DNA from: an uncultured Bacteroidales bacterium | Lineage (GTDB): Bacteria > Bacteroidota > Bacteroidia > Bacteroidales > WCHB1-69 | Direction: 5' to 3' | Length of the DNA stretch: 64,000 nt | NCBI GenBank assembly: GCA_900315705.1 | Contig: ONAB01000010.1 | Span: 91,143-155,142, forward strand | Shown here: one piece after another, positions 38,247 through 47,975 of the stretch | How positions within the stretch are numbered: the stretch's first letter is position 1 | How the letters are laid out: each line of letters opens with the position of its first letter | Program-made: the position numbers and the translations under genes | Notes under the pieces: generated by a model | What the model was told of the DNA's origin: nothing | Seen by the model: the letters and a program-made list of their open reading frames with translations, nothing else | Databases searched by the model: none

Positions 38247-39659
38247 TTACATCGGCAACAGGGGCAGCGAAGCCGCTGCTGTCACCGCACGTTCCGCGGC
38301 CATTCCCAGGGAGAGCAGTATCTTGTCTTCCAGCACATAGCATCCTACGCCGGCCAGATAGCCAAGGAGGGCATACGGGGTAATCTTCTTGAGATACCAG
38401 ATGAAGTCGATTTTCTCCATCCCCATCACAGCCACACCCGCGGCGGAACCGATAATCAGCAGGCTGCCGCCCGTACCCGCGCAGTAGGCCAGGAAAATCC
38501 AGAACACGTGATCCATCGGGAAGGAGTACATCCCCATTGCGCCGGCCACCAAAGGCACATTGTCGATGATGGAGGAAAGGATGCCTATCACGGTATCAAT
38601 AAGATAGTAGTTGCCGTTGAAGATATTGTCAAGGCCACCGGCCAGCATTGCAAGATGGCCCGCGCTCTGCAGACCGGCCACGGCCAGCAGGATGCCCAGG
38701 AAGAAGAGGATGCTGGGCAAATCGATGCGGGTGAGCACATTGGAGATGGTCAGCTTGCGATTGTTGTCGTGATTGGACTTGTGCAGCACCTCCGTTGTAA
38801 TCCAGAGCACGGAGAGGCCGAGCATAATGCCCATATAGGGCTTGAGGTGGGTCAGGATCTTGAAAATCGGGACGAACACCAGGGCGGCCACACCCATAAA
38901 GAAGATGAGGTTGCGCTGCCAGGTGGGCACCACCGACACACTGTTATCCTTCGGGCGCTTCGTGGGGTCAATTTGGCCGCGTTCCACGAAGGAGACCACA
39001 ATCAGCGGGATAATCATTGACACAAGGCTCGGGAGGAAGCATTCGAGAATCACCCTTCCGGTGGAGACATTACCGGCAATCCAGAGCATAATGGTGGTGA
39101 CATCCCCGATGGGGCTCCAGGCACCGCCCGCGTTGGCGGCCAGAATCACCATACCGCCGAAGAACCAGCGGTCGTGCTGCTCGGGCAGCAACTTGCGCAA
39201 CAGGGCCACCATCACGATGGCTGTGGTCAGGTTGTCGAGGATGGCAGAGAAGAAGAAGGTGATGAAACTCAGTATCCAGAGCAGTTTCACCTTGTTGGTG
39301 GTCTTGATATGGTCGGTGATGATGCTGAAACCGCCGTATGTGTCAATCAGTTCCACCACCGTCATCGCGCCCATCAGGTAGAAGAGGATCTCGGCAATGT
39401 CGCCCAGATGCTCAATCAACTCGTTTTTCGTGATGAAGTCGGCGAACGTGGCATCCGGGTGGGCCTGCAGATAGGCCTGCCAGGAGGCGCCGTGCCCCGA
39501 CACTTCGAAAATGCCAGGACCTGTCAGAATGAGAACCACCCAGATTAAGACGCCCAGCATCAAGGCAAAAGCGGTCTTGTTGATTTTCAGAGGATGCTCG
39601 AATGCGATACACGCATATCCTACCACAAATAGGATGATCATTAAGTAGAAAGCCGACAT
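38247..39659 (-). CDS. nhaD: NhaD-type Na+/H+ antiporter
   Basis: A 470-residue inner-membrane protein with about twelve hydrophobic segments, in the ion-transporter superfamily. Typical NhaD parts are AILDNLTTAIVMVALLRKLL, GAWSPIGDVTTIMLWIAGNV and SIIDNVPLVAGAMGMY, which contain the polar residues of the ion pathway. It exchanges sodium or lithium for protons and is frequent in marine and gut Bacteroidetes. It begins 12 bases after an outer-membrane protein gene, so the two are cotranscribed. Confidence 0.93.
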   Translation of the reverse strand: MSAFYLMIILFVVGYACIAFEHPLKINKTAFALMLGVLIWVVLILTGPGIFEVSGHGASWQAYLQAHPDATFADFITKNELIEHLGDIAEILFYLMGAMTVVELIDTYGGFSIITDHIKTTNKVKLLWILSFITFFFSAILDNLTTAIVMVALLRKLLPEQHDRWFFGGMVILAANAGGAWSPIGDVTTIMLWIAGNVSTGRVILECFLPSLVSMIIPLIVVSFVERGQIDPTKRPKDNSVSVVPTWQRNLIFFMGVAALVFVPIFKILTHLKPYMGIMLGLSVLWITTEVLHKSNHDNNRKLTISNVLTRIDLPSILFFLGILLAVAGLQSAGHLAMLAGGLDNIFNGNYYLIDTVIGILSSIIDNVPLVAGAMGMYSFPMDHVFWIFLAYCAGTGGSLLIIGSAAGVAVMGMEKIDFIWYLKKITPYALLGYLAGVGCYVLEDKILLSLGMAAERAVTAAASLPLLPM

Positions 39660-39671
39660 AGCGCTATATTT

Positions 39672-40385
39672 TTAAAAAATACTCAACGAAATACCCACAG
39701 ACATCGGATATATCTTGGGGCCCTTGCCCGTGGTGAAGAGCGGGGTAACCTGGAAAGAGTAGTAGGCATCCACAAACTTCCAGCCGATACGGGCATACAC
39801 ATCCACGTTGTATTTCATCTTGTTCATCACGTGGAGATTCTTGATCATCAGGGTGTCATTGGCGTTGGCGGGGTTGTCGCCTTTGTACTTCTGGGAAACC
39901 TCACAGATAAGCCCAGCGCGCGCACCGATGGTGAACTTGAAGCCGTTTTCGTTCCTATAGCGGAACTCCAGCGGGATATTCACATTCAGATAATTCATCT
40001 TCAGCAACTTGTAGTTGACACCCTCGGGAAGAAGGTAATACCGCATCATATCGTCGGCGGCATCGTAGCGGAGCAACGCGTTGCTGTATTGCGTATAATA
40101 GGAGATGCCCACACCCAGACCTATGGCGATAGGTTTCTGCTTAATCTTGAAATCCCAAATAGCGGAAACGTTGAAGCCCGGGTCGAATTTCAGGTGATCG
40201 ACCTCAACAGGCATCCCCATCCAGAAGGTGTGGTAGATATCCATAATCAAGCGGTCGCGGAAGACCACAGGCTTCTTCTCGGCCTTGTCATCCTTGCCCG
40301 TATAGGGAGTCTGGGAAGTTTGCGCCATCACTCCTGATACACAAAGGCATAACAGCAGTGACAACGTCCATATTTTCTTTGCCAT
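39672..40385 (-). CDS. Outer-membrane beta-barrel protein
   Basis: A 237-residue exported protein (start at 40385; signal MAKKIWTLSLLLCLCVSGVM, cleavage after MAQ). The mature part has alternating strands typical of a small barrel (FNVSAIWDFKIKQKPIAIGL, MNYLNVNIPLEFRYRN, FKFTIGARAGLIC) and ends in MSVGISLSIF with a C-terminal Phe, the usual barrel assembly signal. The substrate is unknown. It precedes nhaD by 12 bases. Confidence 0.75.
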   Translation of the reverse strand: MAKKIWTLSLLLCLCVSGVMAQTSQTPYTGKDDKAEKKPVVFRDRLIMDIYHTFWMGMPVEVDHLKFDPGFNVSAIWDFKIKQKPIAIGLGVGISYYTQYSNALLRYDAADDMMRYYLLPEGVNYKLLKMNYLNVNIPLEFRYRNENGFKFTIGARAGLICEVSQKYKGDNPANANDTLMIKNLHVMNKMKYNVDVYARIGWKFVDAYYSFQVTPLFTTGKGPKIYPMSVGISLSIF

Positions 40386-40406
40386 ACGCTTAACAATTTT
40401 AAGCGG

Positions 40407-40414
40407 CAAAAATA
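40407..40414 (-). promoter_or_regulatory. -7 box of the barrel protein-nhaD operon
   Basis: TATTTTTG on the minus strand, 21 bases before the ATG and 10 bases after the stop codon of the TonB-type receptor gene. Confidence 0.45.
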
Positions 40415-40423
40415 CAAAAAAAA

Positions 40424-43033
40424 CTATTCTCCACCCATTCCTTCATATTCATCATCATCCGGCATTTTCATCGGACGGTTACGATAGTTGTTGAGTTTGT
40501 AAGTCAAGTTGACGGAGATGTTAAATCCCTGATTTTCACGAAGACTATAGGAGTAGTAACCACTTTGGGCATCTGCATTCGGCTCGTAAAGTTCGTCATA
40601 GACAGCGCAATTCTGCCACGAGGCGATTTGCGTCTGGCGGACCGCTGGGATAAAATAAAGGAGATTGCGGATGTTGACGCTCAGAATCAAAGAGTTGTCC
40701 AGGAATCCCTTCTTGACACCCAGGTTGAGGCGGTAGTTGGCAGAGCGTCTCCCCTGCCCCACACCGCGCAAGCCCCAGCCCATACTGCCGGCGGTCAGCT
40801 GCGAGGAGCGATAGCGGAAATCGAGCTGGATGTCGAAGTTCTTGCCCACCGTGAAGGTCTGGTTCACGCCGGCATTCCAGGCCCAGTCGCGCGTCAGGTT
40901 CTCGTCGAGCAAACCCGACTGGTCAATGACATTGCGGTAGAAACTGCCCGTGACACCGAGCTTGTACACCTTCTTCACGCGCTGGCTGAAAGAGAACTCC
41001 AAACCGAAATTCTGGCTCTTGTTGAGATTGGCGTAGGAGGTCAGCGTATAGACCCTGTCGGCGACAGAATCCTGCAGTATTTCCGTGTAACGGGTAATCA
41101 GGTTGGTGCGGCGGCGGTAGAAGGCCGTCAGCGTGAGCGACGTCTGCTTGTGGGTGAACATATAGCCCAGCTCCAAAGAGTTGGCGAATTCAGGCTCCAG
41201 GGCCGGATTGCCCTGCTGCAGGTTCTCGCGGTCGGAATAGTCGATGAAGGGGTTGAGCTGATGGATACGCGGGCGCTGTACACGGCGCGAGAAGCTGGCC
41301 TGCAAGGAGTGCTCCGGCGTGATCATATACTTCAAATGCACCGTCGGGAAGAAGAAATTCTTGGCAAAATGGTTGTAGTTCACATAGGTATATACCAAAT
41401 CGGAAGACTTCAGGTCGGAGATGGTGTAGGAGACCTCACCGCGCAAGCCCAACTGCACCTGCAGCTTCTTCCAGAAGGTGTTGGAGTAAATGAAATAGAG
41501 GGCGTTGATGAGTTCCGTATATTGGAAATTATTGCGTTGCAGGGAGTCCTCCCGCATATTCTCCTCGGTGGTGCCGGCAAAGAGGGAGTAGTCCTGCCCC
41601 ACCCCACGGTACGAGAACTTATAGCCCGTCTCGATGCGTCCGCCGTTGCCCACGGGCGTCACGAAGTCCACCTGGGCCGAGGCATCACGGTTAAGTTCCA
41701 GCGTTTGCGTATGCTGGTAAAGGTCATTCATCCCTTCGTGATGGCGCTGCGTCAGGAAGTCGTTATGATCGCCGTTGCGCTGGGTGAAATAGAGGTCGGC
41801 GGTCAGCTCGCGCCCCTGCGTGGGGAAGGTCTTCTTGTAGTTCACGGAAGCGTCATAGCTGTTGAACCGGTTCCCGTTGTTGCCAGTCTGGTCATAACTC
41901 ACGAGCGTGTCGCGGTTATGGGAGGTCAGCGACCACATATTGCTTGACCAGTTCATACGCCCGAAATGGCCGCCGAAATTGAAAGTGAGAGTATTATATT
42001 TATTAATATAGTAATCAAAAGCCAAGGAGACGTTGTGGAAACCGTTGCGGGAGCCACCATAGTTCTCCTGCTCCATACGGGTGATCTCGCGGTCATCGCC
42101 GATGCCGAACCAAGAGTCGCGCCACAGGCTGCCGGCATTGCGCCAGCTGCCGCCGCGATAACCGTAGCTCACGAAAAGGTTGATTTTGTTGTAACGGAAG
42201 TTGAGACTCAGATTGCCGTTGTAGCCGCTGAGATAGAAATGGTGTTTCCCGTCATAGTGCAGCAGGGCCGTGCTGGCGCCAATGGAGGCCATACCGTTAA
42301 AGCTGGACTCGCGTCTCTTTTTCAGCACCACGTTGAGGATTCCGGCCATTCCGTCGGGCTCGAGGCGCGCCGAGGGGTTGGTGATGACCTCGATACTCTC
42401 AATCATATCGGCGGGGATCTGGTCAAGCGTCAGGTTCGTGGCGTGCCCGTCCACCAGGATAGTGACATTCTCGCTGCCGCGCAGACTCACATTCCCGTCC
42501 ACATCGACGGATATCGAGGGTATCTCCTCCAGCACCTCCACGGCCGTCTGGCCCGTGGCGTTGATACTCGACTCCACATTGAACACCGTCTTGTCGAGGT
42601 TGGTCTGCAGCATATCCTTCTGCGCACGGATGACCACCTCGCCCAACTCGGAGGTCTTGTCGGTCATCTTGTATTTGTTGATCCTATACACCGCATTCTC
42701 CTTGGAAATCGTGAAAGGGGCTGACGTGGACTTCTGATAGCCCACATACTGTATCTCCACAAAATACTGGCCAAAGGGGATGCCATCGAGGGTGAACTTG
42801 CCATCAGCGTCGGTGATACCATACTGCACCGTGATGGAGTCAGCCACCCGCTTCACGTTGACAGAGGCGTACTGCAGGGGAATTCCGGCGCCATCCACGA
42901 TGGTGCCCGTCACAACACCGCTATTATGATTCTGGGATTGAGGGCGTTGCATTTCAGGCTGGGCCGTGGCCACACCTATCGACGACAAAAATGTGAAAAG
43001 GAGAATGAGGGAGTAGTTGTATAGGTTCTGCAT
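40424..43033 (-). CDS. Outer-membrane receptor with carboxypeptidase-like domain, plug and barrel
   Basis: An 869-residue exported protein (signal ending about ATAQ). Residues 40-115 are a carboxypeptidase-regulatory-like domain (VVTGTIVDGAGIPLQYASVN, VGYQKSTSAPFTI). Residues 125-235 are a plug (ELGEVVIRAQKDMLQTNLDK, VDGNVSLRGSENVTILVDGH, IEVITNPSARLEPDGMAGIL). The rest is a large beta-barrel of the 'outer membrane beta-barrel family 3' type. No SusD partner is adjacent, so it is not a typical Sus system; a peptide or metal uptake role is possible but unproven. It lies downstream of the ppiD terminator. Confidence 0.87.
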   Translation of the reverse strand: MQNLYNYSLILLFTFLSSIGVATAQPEMQRPQSQNHNSGVVTGTIVDGAGIPLQYASVNVKRVADSITVQYGITDADGKFTLDGIPFGQYFVEIQYVGYQKSTSAPFTISKENAVYRINKYKMTDKTSELGEVVIRAQKDMLQTNLDKTVFNVESSINATGQTAVEVLEEIPSISVDVDGNVSLRGSENVTILVDGHATNLTLDQIPADMIESIEVITNPSARLEPDGMAGILNVVLKKRRESSFNGMASIGASTALLHYDGKHHFYLSGYNGNLSLNFRYNKINLFVSYGYRGGSWRNAGSLWRDSWFGIGDDREITRMEQENYGGSRNGFHNVSLAFDYYINKYNTLTFNFGGHFGRMNWSSNMWSLTSHNRDTLVSYDQTGNNGNRFNSYDASVNYKKTFPTQGRELTADLYFTQRNGDHNDFLTQRHHEGMNDLYQHTQTLELNRDASAQVDFVTPVGNGGRIETGYKFSYRGVGQDYSLFAGTTEENMREDSLQRNNFQYTELINALYFIYSNTFWKKLQVQLGLRGEVSYTISDLKSSDLVYTYVNYNHFAKNFFFPTVHLKYMITPEHSLQASFSRRVQRPRIHQLNPFIDYSDRENLQQGNPALEPEFANSLELGYMFTHKQTSLTLTAFYRRRTNLITRYTEILQDSVADRVYTLTSYANLNKSQNFGLEFSFSQRVKKVYKLGVTGSFYRNVIDQSGLLDENLTRDWAWNAGVNQTFTVGKNFDIQLDFRYRSSQLTAGSMGWGLRGVGQGRRSANYRLNLGVKKGFLDNSLILSVNIRNLLYFIPAVRQTQIASWQNCAVYDELYEPNADAQSGYYSYSLRENQGFNISVNLTYKLNNYRNRPMKMPDDDEYEGMGGE

Positions 43034-43047
43034 AACGGTTTTTTTAA

Positions 43048-43096
43048 CAAAAAAAGGCGTGGACTAAATCCATTCAAGTAGGTTTAATCCACGCCT
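43048..43096 (-). terminator. Terminator of rplY-ppiD
   Basis: On the minus strand AGGCGTGGATTAAACC pairs with GGATTTAGTCCACGCCT (16-17 bp, nine-base loop), followed by T7. Confidence 0.88.
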
Positions 43097-43121
43097 GTTA
43101 TTTATAATATTTTTACAACTA

Positions 43122-45281
43122 TTATTTCTGATAGAAACGGCCTCTGTTGTCGAGAACCTTAGCTTTAGAAATCAAATAGTTGATGATGGTGATCTCGTTG
43201 CGCTCACGGCCGAGGAGGGCATTGCGGAGGATGTTCTTCTCCATCATATAACCCGGGGTGGCCGCGTTGTTGTTGGTACCGAGCACATTGACCACATAGA
43301 CCATATTCTGGCCATTGACGGCGGTCGGTTTGTTGGTGGGCAGAGAGAAAATCTTGCCGATGGCCTTGCCGTCCACGTTGCGGTTTTGATAGATATCGCC
43401 AGCGAAGGAGAGATAAACGCTGTCGATAACCTGGGTGCCATATTGCTGCGCCAGAGCCTGCATATTGGAGGAAGCGAGGGCCTTGTTGACCTGCTCAGCC
43501 ACCATTTCGGTCTTCTTCTGGGCGGCCAGCATATCCTTGACATCGTCTTTCACATCCTTGAACTTCTGCGTGCCGATCTCGCGCACGTTGCGCACAGCGG
43601 CCACGGCAAGGAACATACGCTCCACGTTGAACACGTCGGAGATGTCGTCCTTCTTGACATCATCGGAGAATGCCCAGCTCACGATATCGCGGCAGTTGGG
43701 CAGCTGGTTGATGACGGAAGCCATAGAGAGGATGTTGTTGCCTTGCACCACTTGGATACCCTTCTTGGCGGCGGTGCTGGTCAGTTCCTCCGCGTTGTTG
43801 ATGGATGCGGCAAACTGGTTAGCCTGCGACTTGAGGTTGTTGAGGGTAGCCTCGGAAGCGACGATGTCGTAGTCATACAGCACAAACTGTCTCTTCTCGA
43901 TAGGAACAGTGCGGTTGAGCAGTTGGAACACGATATAGCCATTCGGAGCCTTATAGACATAGATGCCGCCATTGGGCGTCCCAATCAGTCCGTTGTAGAG
44001 GGCGGTGATGGTACCGCGCTCCGGAATCCAGAAAGTGGAGTCACCGGCGGTGTTGGCAGAGAAGTCCTTGCGCAGTTGGAAGATGTTGGCCTGGTTGCTC
44101 AGCAGCACGTTCTTAAGACTGTCGGCCAGCAGACGGGCCTCTTTCTTGGAGTACTTGGCGCCAGTGTTCTGGGCGGTCTTGAAGGGGAGTTCGACAGTAG
44201 CCACGAAGACAGAGTCGGGACGGGAGGCACCGCCATAGACCTTGCCGAAATACCATTTCTGGTTCTCGTAAGCGAAGGGTTCGATGTAGCTGCCCACCGG
44301 CAACTTGAAGATGAGACTGTCAAGCACGTCGAGAGTGATATCCTCGCTCTTGTAGTAGGTGCTGTCCACGGAGCCGTTGCCCTTCTCGGTGCTGTAAGCC
44401 AGCAGGTCGGAGGTGGAGAACTTGGCGAAATCCTCGCGCACCTCTTTCTCGATGGCCTGCAGGTCCTCGGGAGTCGGGTTGATGGGGAACACAGCCACGT
44501 CAATGTCGCGGTTTCTCTCATACACCGTGAAGAGGTCTTTCTTGTGGGTGTTGAAGAAATCCTTGGCCTCGTTGTCGGACACCTCGGCGGTGACGTTGTT
44601 GAAGGCGGGGCCTTGCGGGTTGACGAACATCACGGAAGCCAAAGCCATTTTGTTGTCAGCGGCGAGTTTCTTCGCGAGCGGGTCGGAGAAATAGACGGAA
44701 TTCTGCACGAGGGCGGAATAGCGGTTGGATTTCTCGGCGGAGAGGGCGAAGCGCACGATGGACTGGTAGGCATTGTACAGGTCGCGAGTCTGGTCGTTGT
44801 TGGCATAATCCTCGATGTTGGAGATGACGGCCATCGCGTTCTCGGGGCCCACCTGCTCGGCCAGTGCCTGGGCGAACTGCATCAGGTACTGGTTGGGTTG
44901 TTGGGTGCTGAGAGAAGCCATCATATCAGCCTTGAAGTCCTCAATCATCTGGTCGTTGTAGGCGAGACCCAACTTGGCCAGTTGTTTGTCGAGAACCTGT
45001 TCTTGGAGAATGTTACGCCACGTCATCTCGTGAATCTGGTAAGTCTCATTCTCGTCGAAGGAAGTCTTTTTCTGAAGGAGTTTCATCAACGCGGTGTTCT
45101 CCTCGTATTGCTTGCTGTAGATATTGTCCAACTTCGTGCCGTCGATGCGGGCCACGGTATTCTTGTTGGAGAAGGTGCGGGTCACTTGGGAAAGGTCGCC
45201 CAAGATGAAGGCCAGCATAGCAAGACCGATGATGATCATCAAGGCCACACCGTGTTTGCGTATTGAGCCAATTGCTGCCAT
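43122..45281 (-). CDS. ppiD: PpiD/SurA-like periplasmic peptidyl-prolyl isomerase
   Basis: A 719-residue protein anchored by one N-terminal helix (VALMIIIGLAMLAFILGDLS) with a long periplasmic part. Residues 40-170 are a SurA-type chaperone domain (EMTWRNILQEQVLDKQLAKL), and a parvulin-like region lies around 340-450 (GSYIEPFAYENQKWYFGKVY). Further repeats and coiled segments follow. In Bacteroidetes this family replaces PpiD and assists folding of outer-membrane proteins. It starts 36 bases after rplY. A frame of more than 600 codons on the opposite strand is a shadow. Confidence 0.88.
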   Translation of the reverse strand: MAAIGSIRKHGVALMIIIGLAMLAFILGDLSQVTRTFSNKNTVARIDGTKLDNIYSKQYEENTALMKLLQKKTSFDENETYQIHEMTWRNILQEQVLDKQLAKLGLAYNDQMIEDFKADMMASLSTQQPNQYLMQFAQALAEQVGPENAMAVISNIEDYANNDQTRDLYNAYQSIVRFALSAEKSNRYSALVQNSVYFSDPLAKKLAADNKMALASVMFVNPQGPAFNNVTAEVSDNEAKDFFNTHKKDLFTVYERNRDIDVAVFPINPTPEDLQAIEKEVREDFAKFSTSDLLAYSTEKGNGSVDSTYYKSEDITLDVLDSLIFKLPVGSYIEPFAYENQKWYFGKVYGGASRPDSVFVATVELPFKTAQNTGAKYSKKEARLLADSLKNVLLSNQANIFQLRKDFSANTAGDSTFWIPERGTITALYNGLIGTPNGGIYVYKAPNGYIVFQLLNRTVPIEKRQFVLYDYDIVASEATLNNLKSQANQFAASINNAEELTSTAAKKGIQVVQGNNILSMASVINQLPNCRDIVSWAFSDDVKKDDISDVFNVERMFLAVAAVRNVREIGTQKFKDVKDDVKDMLAAQKKTEMVAEQVNKALASSNMQALAQQYGTQVIDSVYLSFAGDIYQNRNVDGKAIGKIFSLPTNKPTAVNGQNMVYVVNVLGTNNNAATPGYMMEKNILRNALLGRERNEITIINYLISKAKVLDNRGRFYQK

Positions 45282-45317
45282 AATTTATGAGTTTTTTGTA
45301 ATTATTCGGTTAATGGA

Positions 45318-45911
45318 TTATGCTTCAGCCTCAGCCTCTTCGCCTTCAGCAGCGGCGTCGGCCACGCTGTTACGGGTCGGCATCACAGCGACGATCACCT
45401 TGCTGGGGTTGTCCACGATGGTGATGTTGTCGATATGGATGTCGGCGACCTTCATCATATCGTTGAGGTCCATATTGGAGATGTCGGCGACGACACACTC
45501 GGGCACGTTTTCAAGCAGGCCGCGCACTTTGAGCTTGCGGACTCTCTTCTTGAGGGAACCGCCCTTGAGGACGCCGGGAGAGGTGCCGGTGAGCTTGAAG
45601 GGGATCTCGATGGTGATGGGCTTGCCGTCCACCACTTCGAGGAAGTCCACGTGCAGCAGTTTGTCGGTTATGGGGTGGAACTGGGTCTCTTGGACGATGG
45701 CTTTCACCACGGTGCCGTCAATGGAGAGGTCCACATAGTTGACTTCGGGGGTGTAGAGCAGTTTTTGGAACTGCTTTTCTTCCACGACGAAAAGTTTCTG
45801 TTCTTTACCGCCATACAGGGCGCAAGGGATCATACCCTGCACGCGCTGGGCTTTTGCATCTTTTTTCCCTACGTTCTCTCTGAGAGAACCGCTAATAGAT
45901 ACTGATTTCAT
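45318..45911 (-). CDS. rplY: 50S ribosomal protein L25 (Ctc type)
   Basis: A 197-residue two-domain L25/TL5. The N-terminal 5S rRNA-binding domain has MIPCALYGGKEQKLFVVEEK and PITDKLLHVDFLEV; the C-terminal TL5 domain has ITIEIPFKLTGTSPGVLKGG and ADISNMDLNDMMKVADIHI. The end is an Ala/Glu tail (AAAEGEEAEAEA). It stabilises 5S rRNA in the 50S subunit. It has a good promoter and continues into ppiD. Confidence 0.95.
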   Translation of the reverse strand: MKSVSISGSLRENVGKKDAKAQRVQGMIPCALYGGKEQKLFVVEEKQFQKLLYTPEVNYVDLSIDGTVVKAIVQETQFHPITDKLLHVDFLEVVDGKPITIEIPFKLTGTSPGVLKGGSLKKRVRKLKVRGLLENVPECVVADISNMDLNDMMKVADIHIDNITIVDNPSKVIVAVMPTRNSVADAAAEGEEAEAEA

Positions 45912-45962
45912 TCTTTTTTTAGTTTTTGATTATGAATAAATAAGGTTATTTTTTTGCGGCGG

Positions 45963-45993
45963 CAAAAATACAAAATTTATGGCATAATTTCAA
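45963..45993 (-). promoter_or_regulatory. Promoter of rplY-ppiD
   Basis: TTG (45991-45993), 20-base spacer, TATTTTTG (45963-45970) on the minus strand, 51 bases before the rplY ATG. Confidence 0.6.
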
Positions 45994-46114
45994 GTGGGTG
46001 AAGAATTTGTTTTTCCGACCACCTTCACGCTGAATCGTTGCCATTTTTTTTGTATCTTCGCCACCTCCAAAACCACCGCCGATGAACCGCCGCCGTACCA
46101 TATTGCCCATACTT

Positions 46115-46732
46115 ATGAAAAAAGACAACAAACTATATATATTGGCTTTGCTATTGATGACATGCTTATGTGGATGTGCGGTGCAAAAAAACGAAACAAA
46201 AAGTAACGCTTTCTTGTACAGGCCATTCGAGTATTCTCCCGCCTATATAGTCAAATTGCCACCCGGCTGCAAAATAGAGTATGTTATATACCAGGGCGAA
46301 AGAACCTACGGTTATGCTTTTTCCTATCACGATGCAACATTTTATATCAGCGATGGGAACACCTATTATGATAAAAGTTATAATGTTCACCTCCGAGACT
46401 CTTTGTACAATTCTCTTTTAGAAATGCAAAAAATATATAAGTCTGGAAAAAACATAAATATTCCCATAAAGGGCACCATATATTTAGGTGGAGGTGCCGG
46501 ATCTTTTTGGAGAGATTGTTTGTATTATAATTTAGAAAATTCAAATCATTTATTTGGAGTAAGCAATATTGGCTTTGAGCATTTATATGTAGTATATGCG
46601 AATGCGTCCGAGAGAGACACCGCTGTGTTAAATGAATGCATTTCTTCCGCAATCCGAGTCGAAAAGCCCGTAAAAAGACACAGGGCCAACAAGATTATCA
46701 AATACAGTTTCAATGGAAAAAAAGCACAATGA
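46115..46732 (+). CDS. Lipoprotein of unknown function
   Basis: A 205-residue lipoprotein; the Met at 46115 gives MKKDNKLYILALLLMTCLCG with a lipobox LCGC. An earlier in-frame ATG at 46082 would add basic residues and spoil the signal. The mature part includes YRPFEYSPAYIVKLPPGCKI and FWRDCLYYNLENSNHLFGVS, with no known motif. AT-rich relative to pfkA next to it. One of the rare CATG sites (46161) is in its signal sequence. I do not recognise the family. Confidence 0.65.
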   Translation: MKKDNKLYILALLLMTCLCGCAVQKNETKSNAFLYRPFEYSPAYIVKLPPGCKIEYVIYQGERTYGYAFSYHDATFYISDGNTYYDKSYNVHLRDSLYNSLLEMQKIYKSGKNINIPIKGTIYLGGGAGSFWRDCLYYNLENSNHLFGVSNIGFEHLYVVYANASERDTAVLNECISSAIRVEKPVKRHRANKIIKYSFNGKKAQ

Positions 46733-46789
46733 TGGTGACAAAAAACTGCAACCTTTTCCGAGGAGTTAGTTCTTGACTGCTTTTTTTCG

Positions 46790-46797
46790 TACTTTTG
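46790..46797 (+). promoter_or_regulatory. -7 box of pfkA
   Basis: TACTTTTG, 24 bases before the chosen ATG. A TTG 14 bases upstream is too close to be a normal -33 box. Confidence 0.4.
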
Positions 46798-46821
46798 CGG
46801 CCTCTAAGAAACAAAACGACT

Positions 46822-47934
46822 ATGGCACATAAGATACTGATAGCTACGGGCGGCGGCGACTGCCCCGGACTGAACGCCGTGATCAGGGGCATCGTCAAAC
46901 GCGCACACTCCGAAGGCGACGACTGGAAAATATACGGCTGCATAGAATCCTTCAACGGCATTCTGAAAGACAACATCGAGATTGTGGAGCTCACCGACCA
47001 GATGGTCTGCGGACTGCACGTGAAGGGCGGCACCATCATCAAGACCACCAACAAGGGAGGTCCCTTCCACTTTCCCGTGCGCCAGCCTGACGGCTCGTGG
47101 GTGATAGAAGACCGCTCCCGGCTGATGAAGGAGCGTCTGGAGCAACTGGGCATCGAGGCCATCATCAACATCGGCGGCGACGGCTCCCAACGCATCTCAC
47201 TGCAACTGATGGAGCTGGGACTCAACGTCGTGGGCGTCCCCAAGACTATCGACAACGACTTGTCGAGCACCGACTTCACCTTCGGTTTCCAGACGGCCGT
47301 GCAGATCGCCACGGAGGCCTTCGACAAGCTGGTGACCACAGCCGAAAGCCACAACCGCGTCTTCATTATGGAGGTGATGGGCCGTGACGCGGGCTGGATA
47401 GCCCTCCACACCGCCCTGGCCGGCGGCGCTGAGGTCTGCATCATCCCTGAAATCCCCTACGACCCCAAAATCATCGCCCAGAAAATAGAGACCCGCTACA
47501 AGAACGGGATGGGCTTCTGCAACATCGTCATCGCCGAAGGCGCCAAAAAGGCCGACGGCAAGGTGACCGGCAGCGCCCCCACCGCGGCCGGCGACCCGCA
47601 CATCAAGCTCGGCGGCGTGGGCGACGTGCTCAAGCAGGAACTTATCGACTGCGGCGTGGAGCACGACATCCGCGTCACGGTGCTCGGCCACCTGCAGCGC
47701 GGCGGCACCCCTGTGGCCTACGACCGCATCCTGGCCACCCAGTTCGGCGTCAAGGCCTTCGAGCTCGTCAAGGAGCACCTCTACGGCAACCTCGTGGTGT
47801 ATCGCAACAACGACATCTCCTACGTGCCCATCGAGGAGGCCGTGCGCAGCCCGCACCTGGTGCAGCCCGACAAGGACTTCCTCGTGCACGCGGCCAAGGG
47901 CGTGGGTATTTGCTTCGGGGACGAGGAGAGTTGA
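46822..47934 (+). CDS. pfkA: 6-phosphofructokinase
   Basis: A 370-residue phosphofructokinase (start at 46822, after the -7 box). It has the nucleotide site GGGDCPGLNAVIRG, the GGDGSQRI loop, the catalytic PKTIDNDLSSTDFTFGFQTA and MEVMGRDAGWIALH, and LGHLQRGGTPVAYDR near the end. It phosphorylates fructose 6-phosphate in glycolysis. The combination of Gly in GGDGS with Lys in PKTIDND is found in the intermediate 'group III' enzymes, some of which use ATP and some pyrophosphate; I favour ATP because of the Gly, but this is not certain. Confidence 0.93.
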   Translation: MAHKILIATGGGDCPGLNAVIRGIVKRAHSEGDDWKIYGCIESFNGILKDNIEIVELTDQMVCGLHVKGGTIIKTTNKGGPFHFPVRQPDGSWVIEDRSRLMKERLEQLGIEAIINIGGDGSQRISLQLMELGLNVVGVPKTIDNDLSSTDFTFGFQTAVQIATEAFDKLVTTAESHNRVFIMEVMGRDAGWIALHTALAGGAEVCIIPEIPYDPKIIAQKIETRYKNGMGFCNIVIAEGAKKADGKVTGSAPTAAGDPHIKLGGVGDVLKQELIDCGVEHDIRVTVLGHLQRGGTPVAYDRILATQFGVKAFELVKEHLYGNLVVYRNNDISYVPIEEAVRSPHLVQPDKDFLVHAAKGVGICFGDEES

Positions 47935-47975
47935 GACGTAAGACTTTAGACTTGAGACTATAGACTTTAGACTTT

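Noticed and set aside
43386-45266. Frame of 626 codons antisense to ppiD
   Set aside because: Same reason: it mirrors a real gene, with no start signal or promoter of its own.
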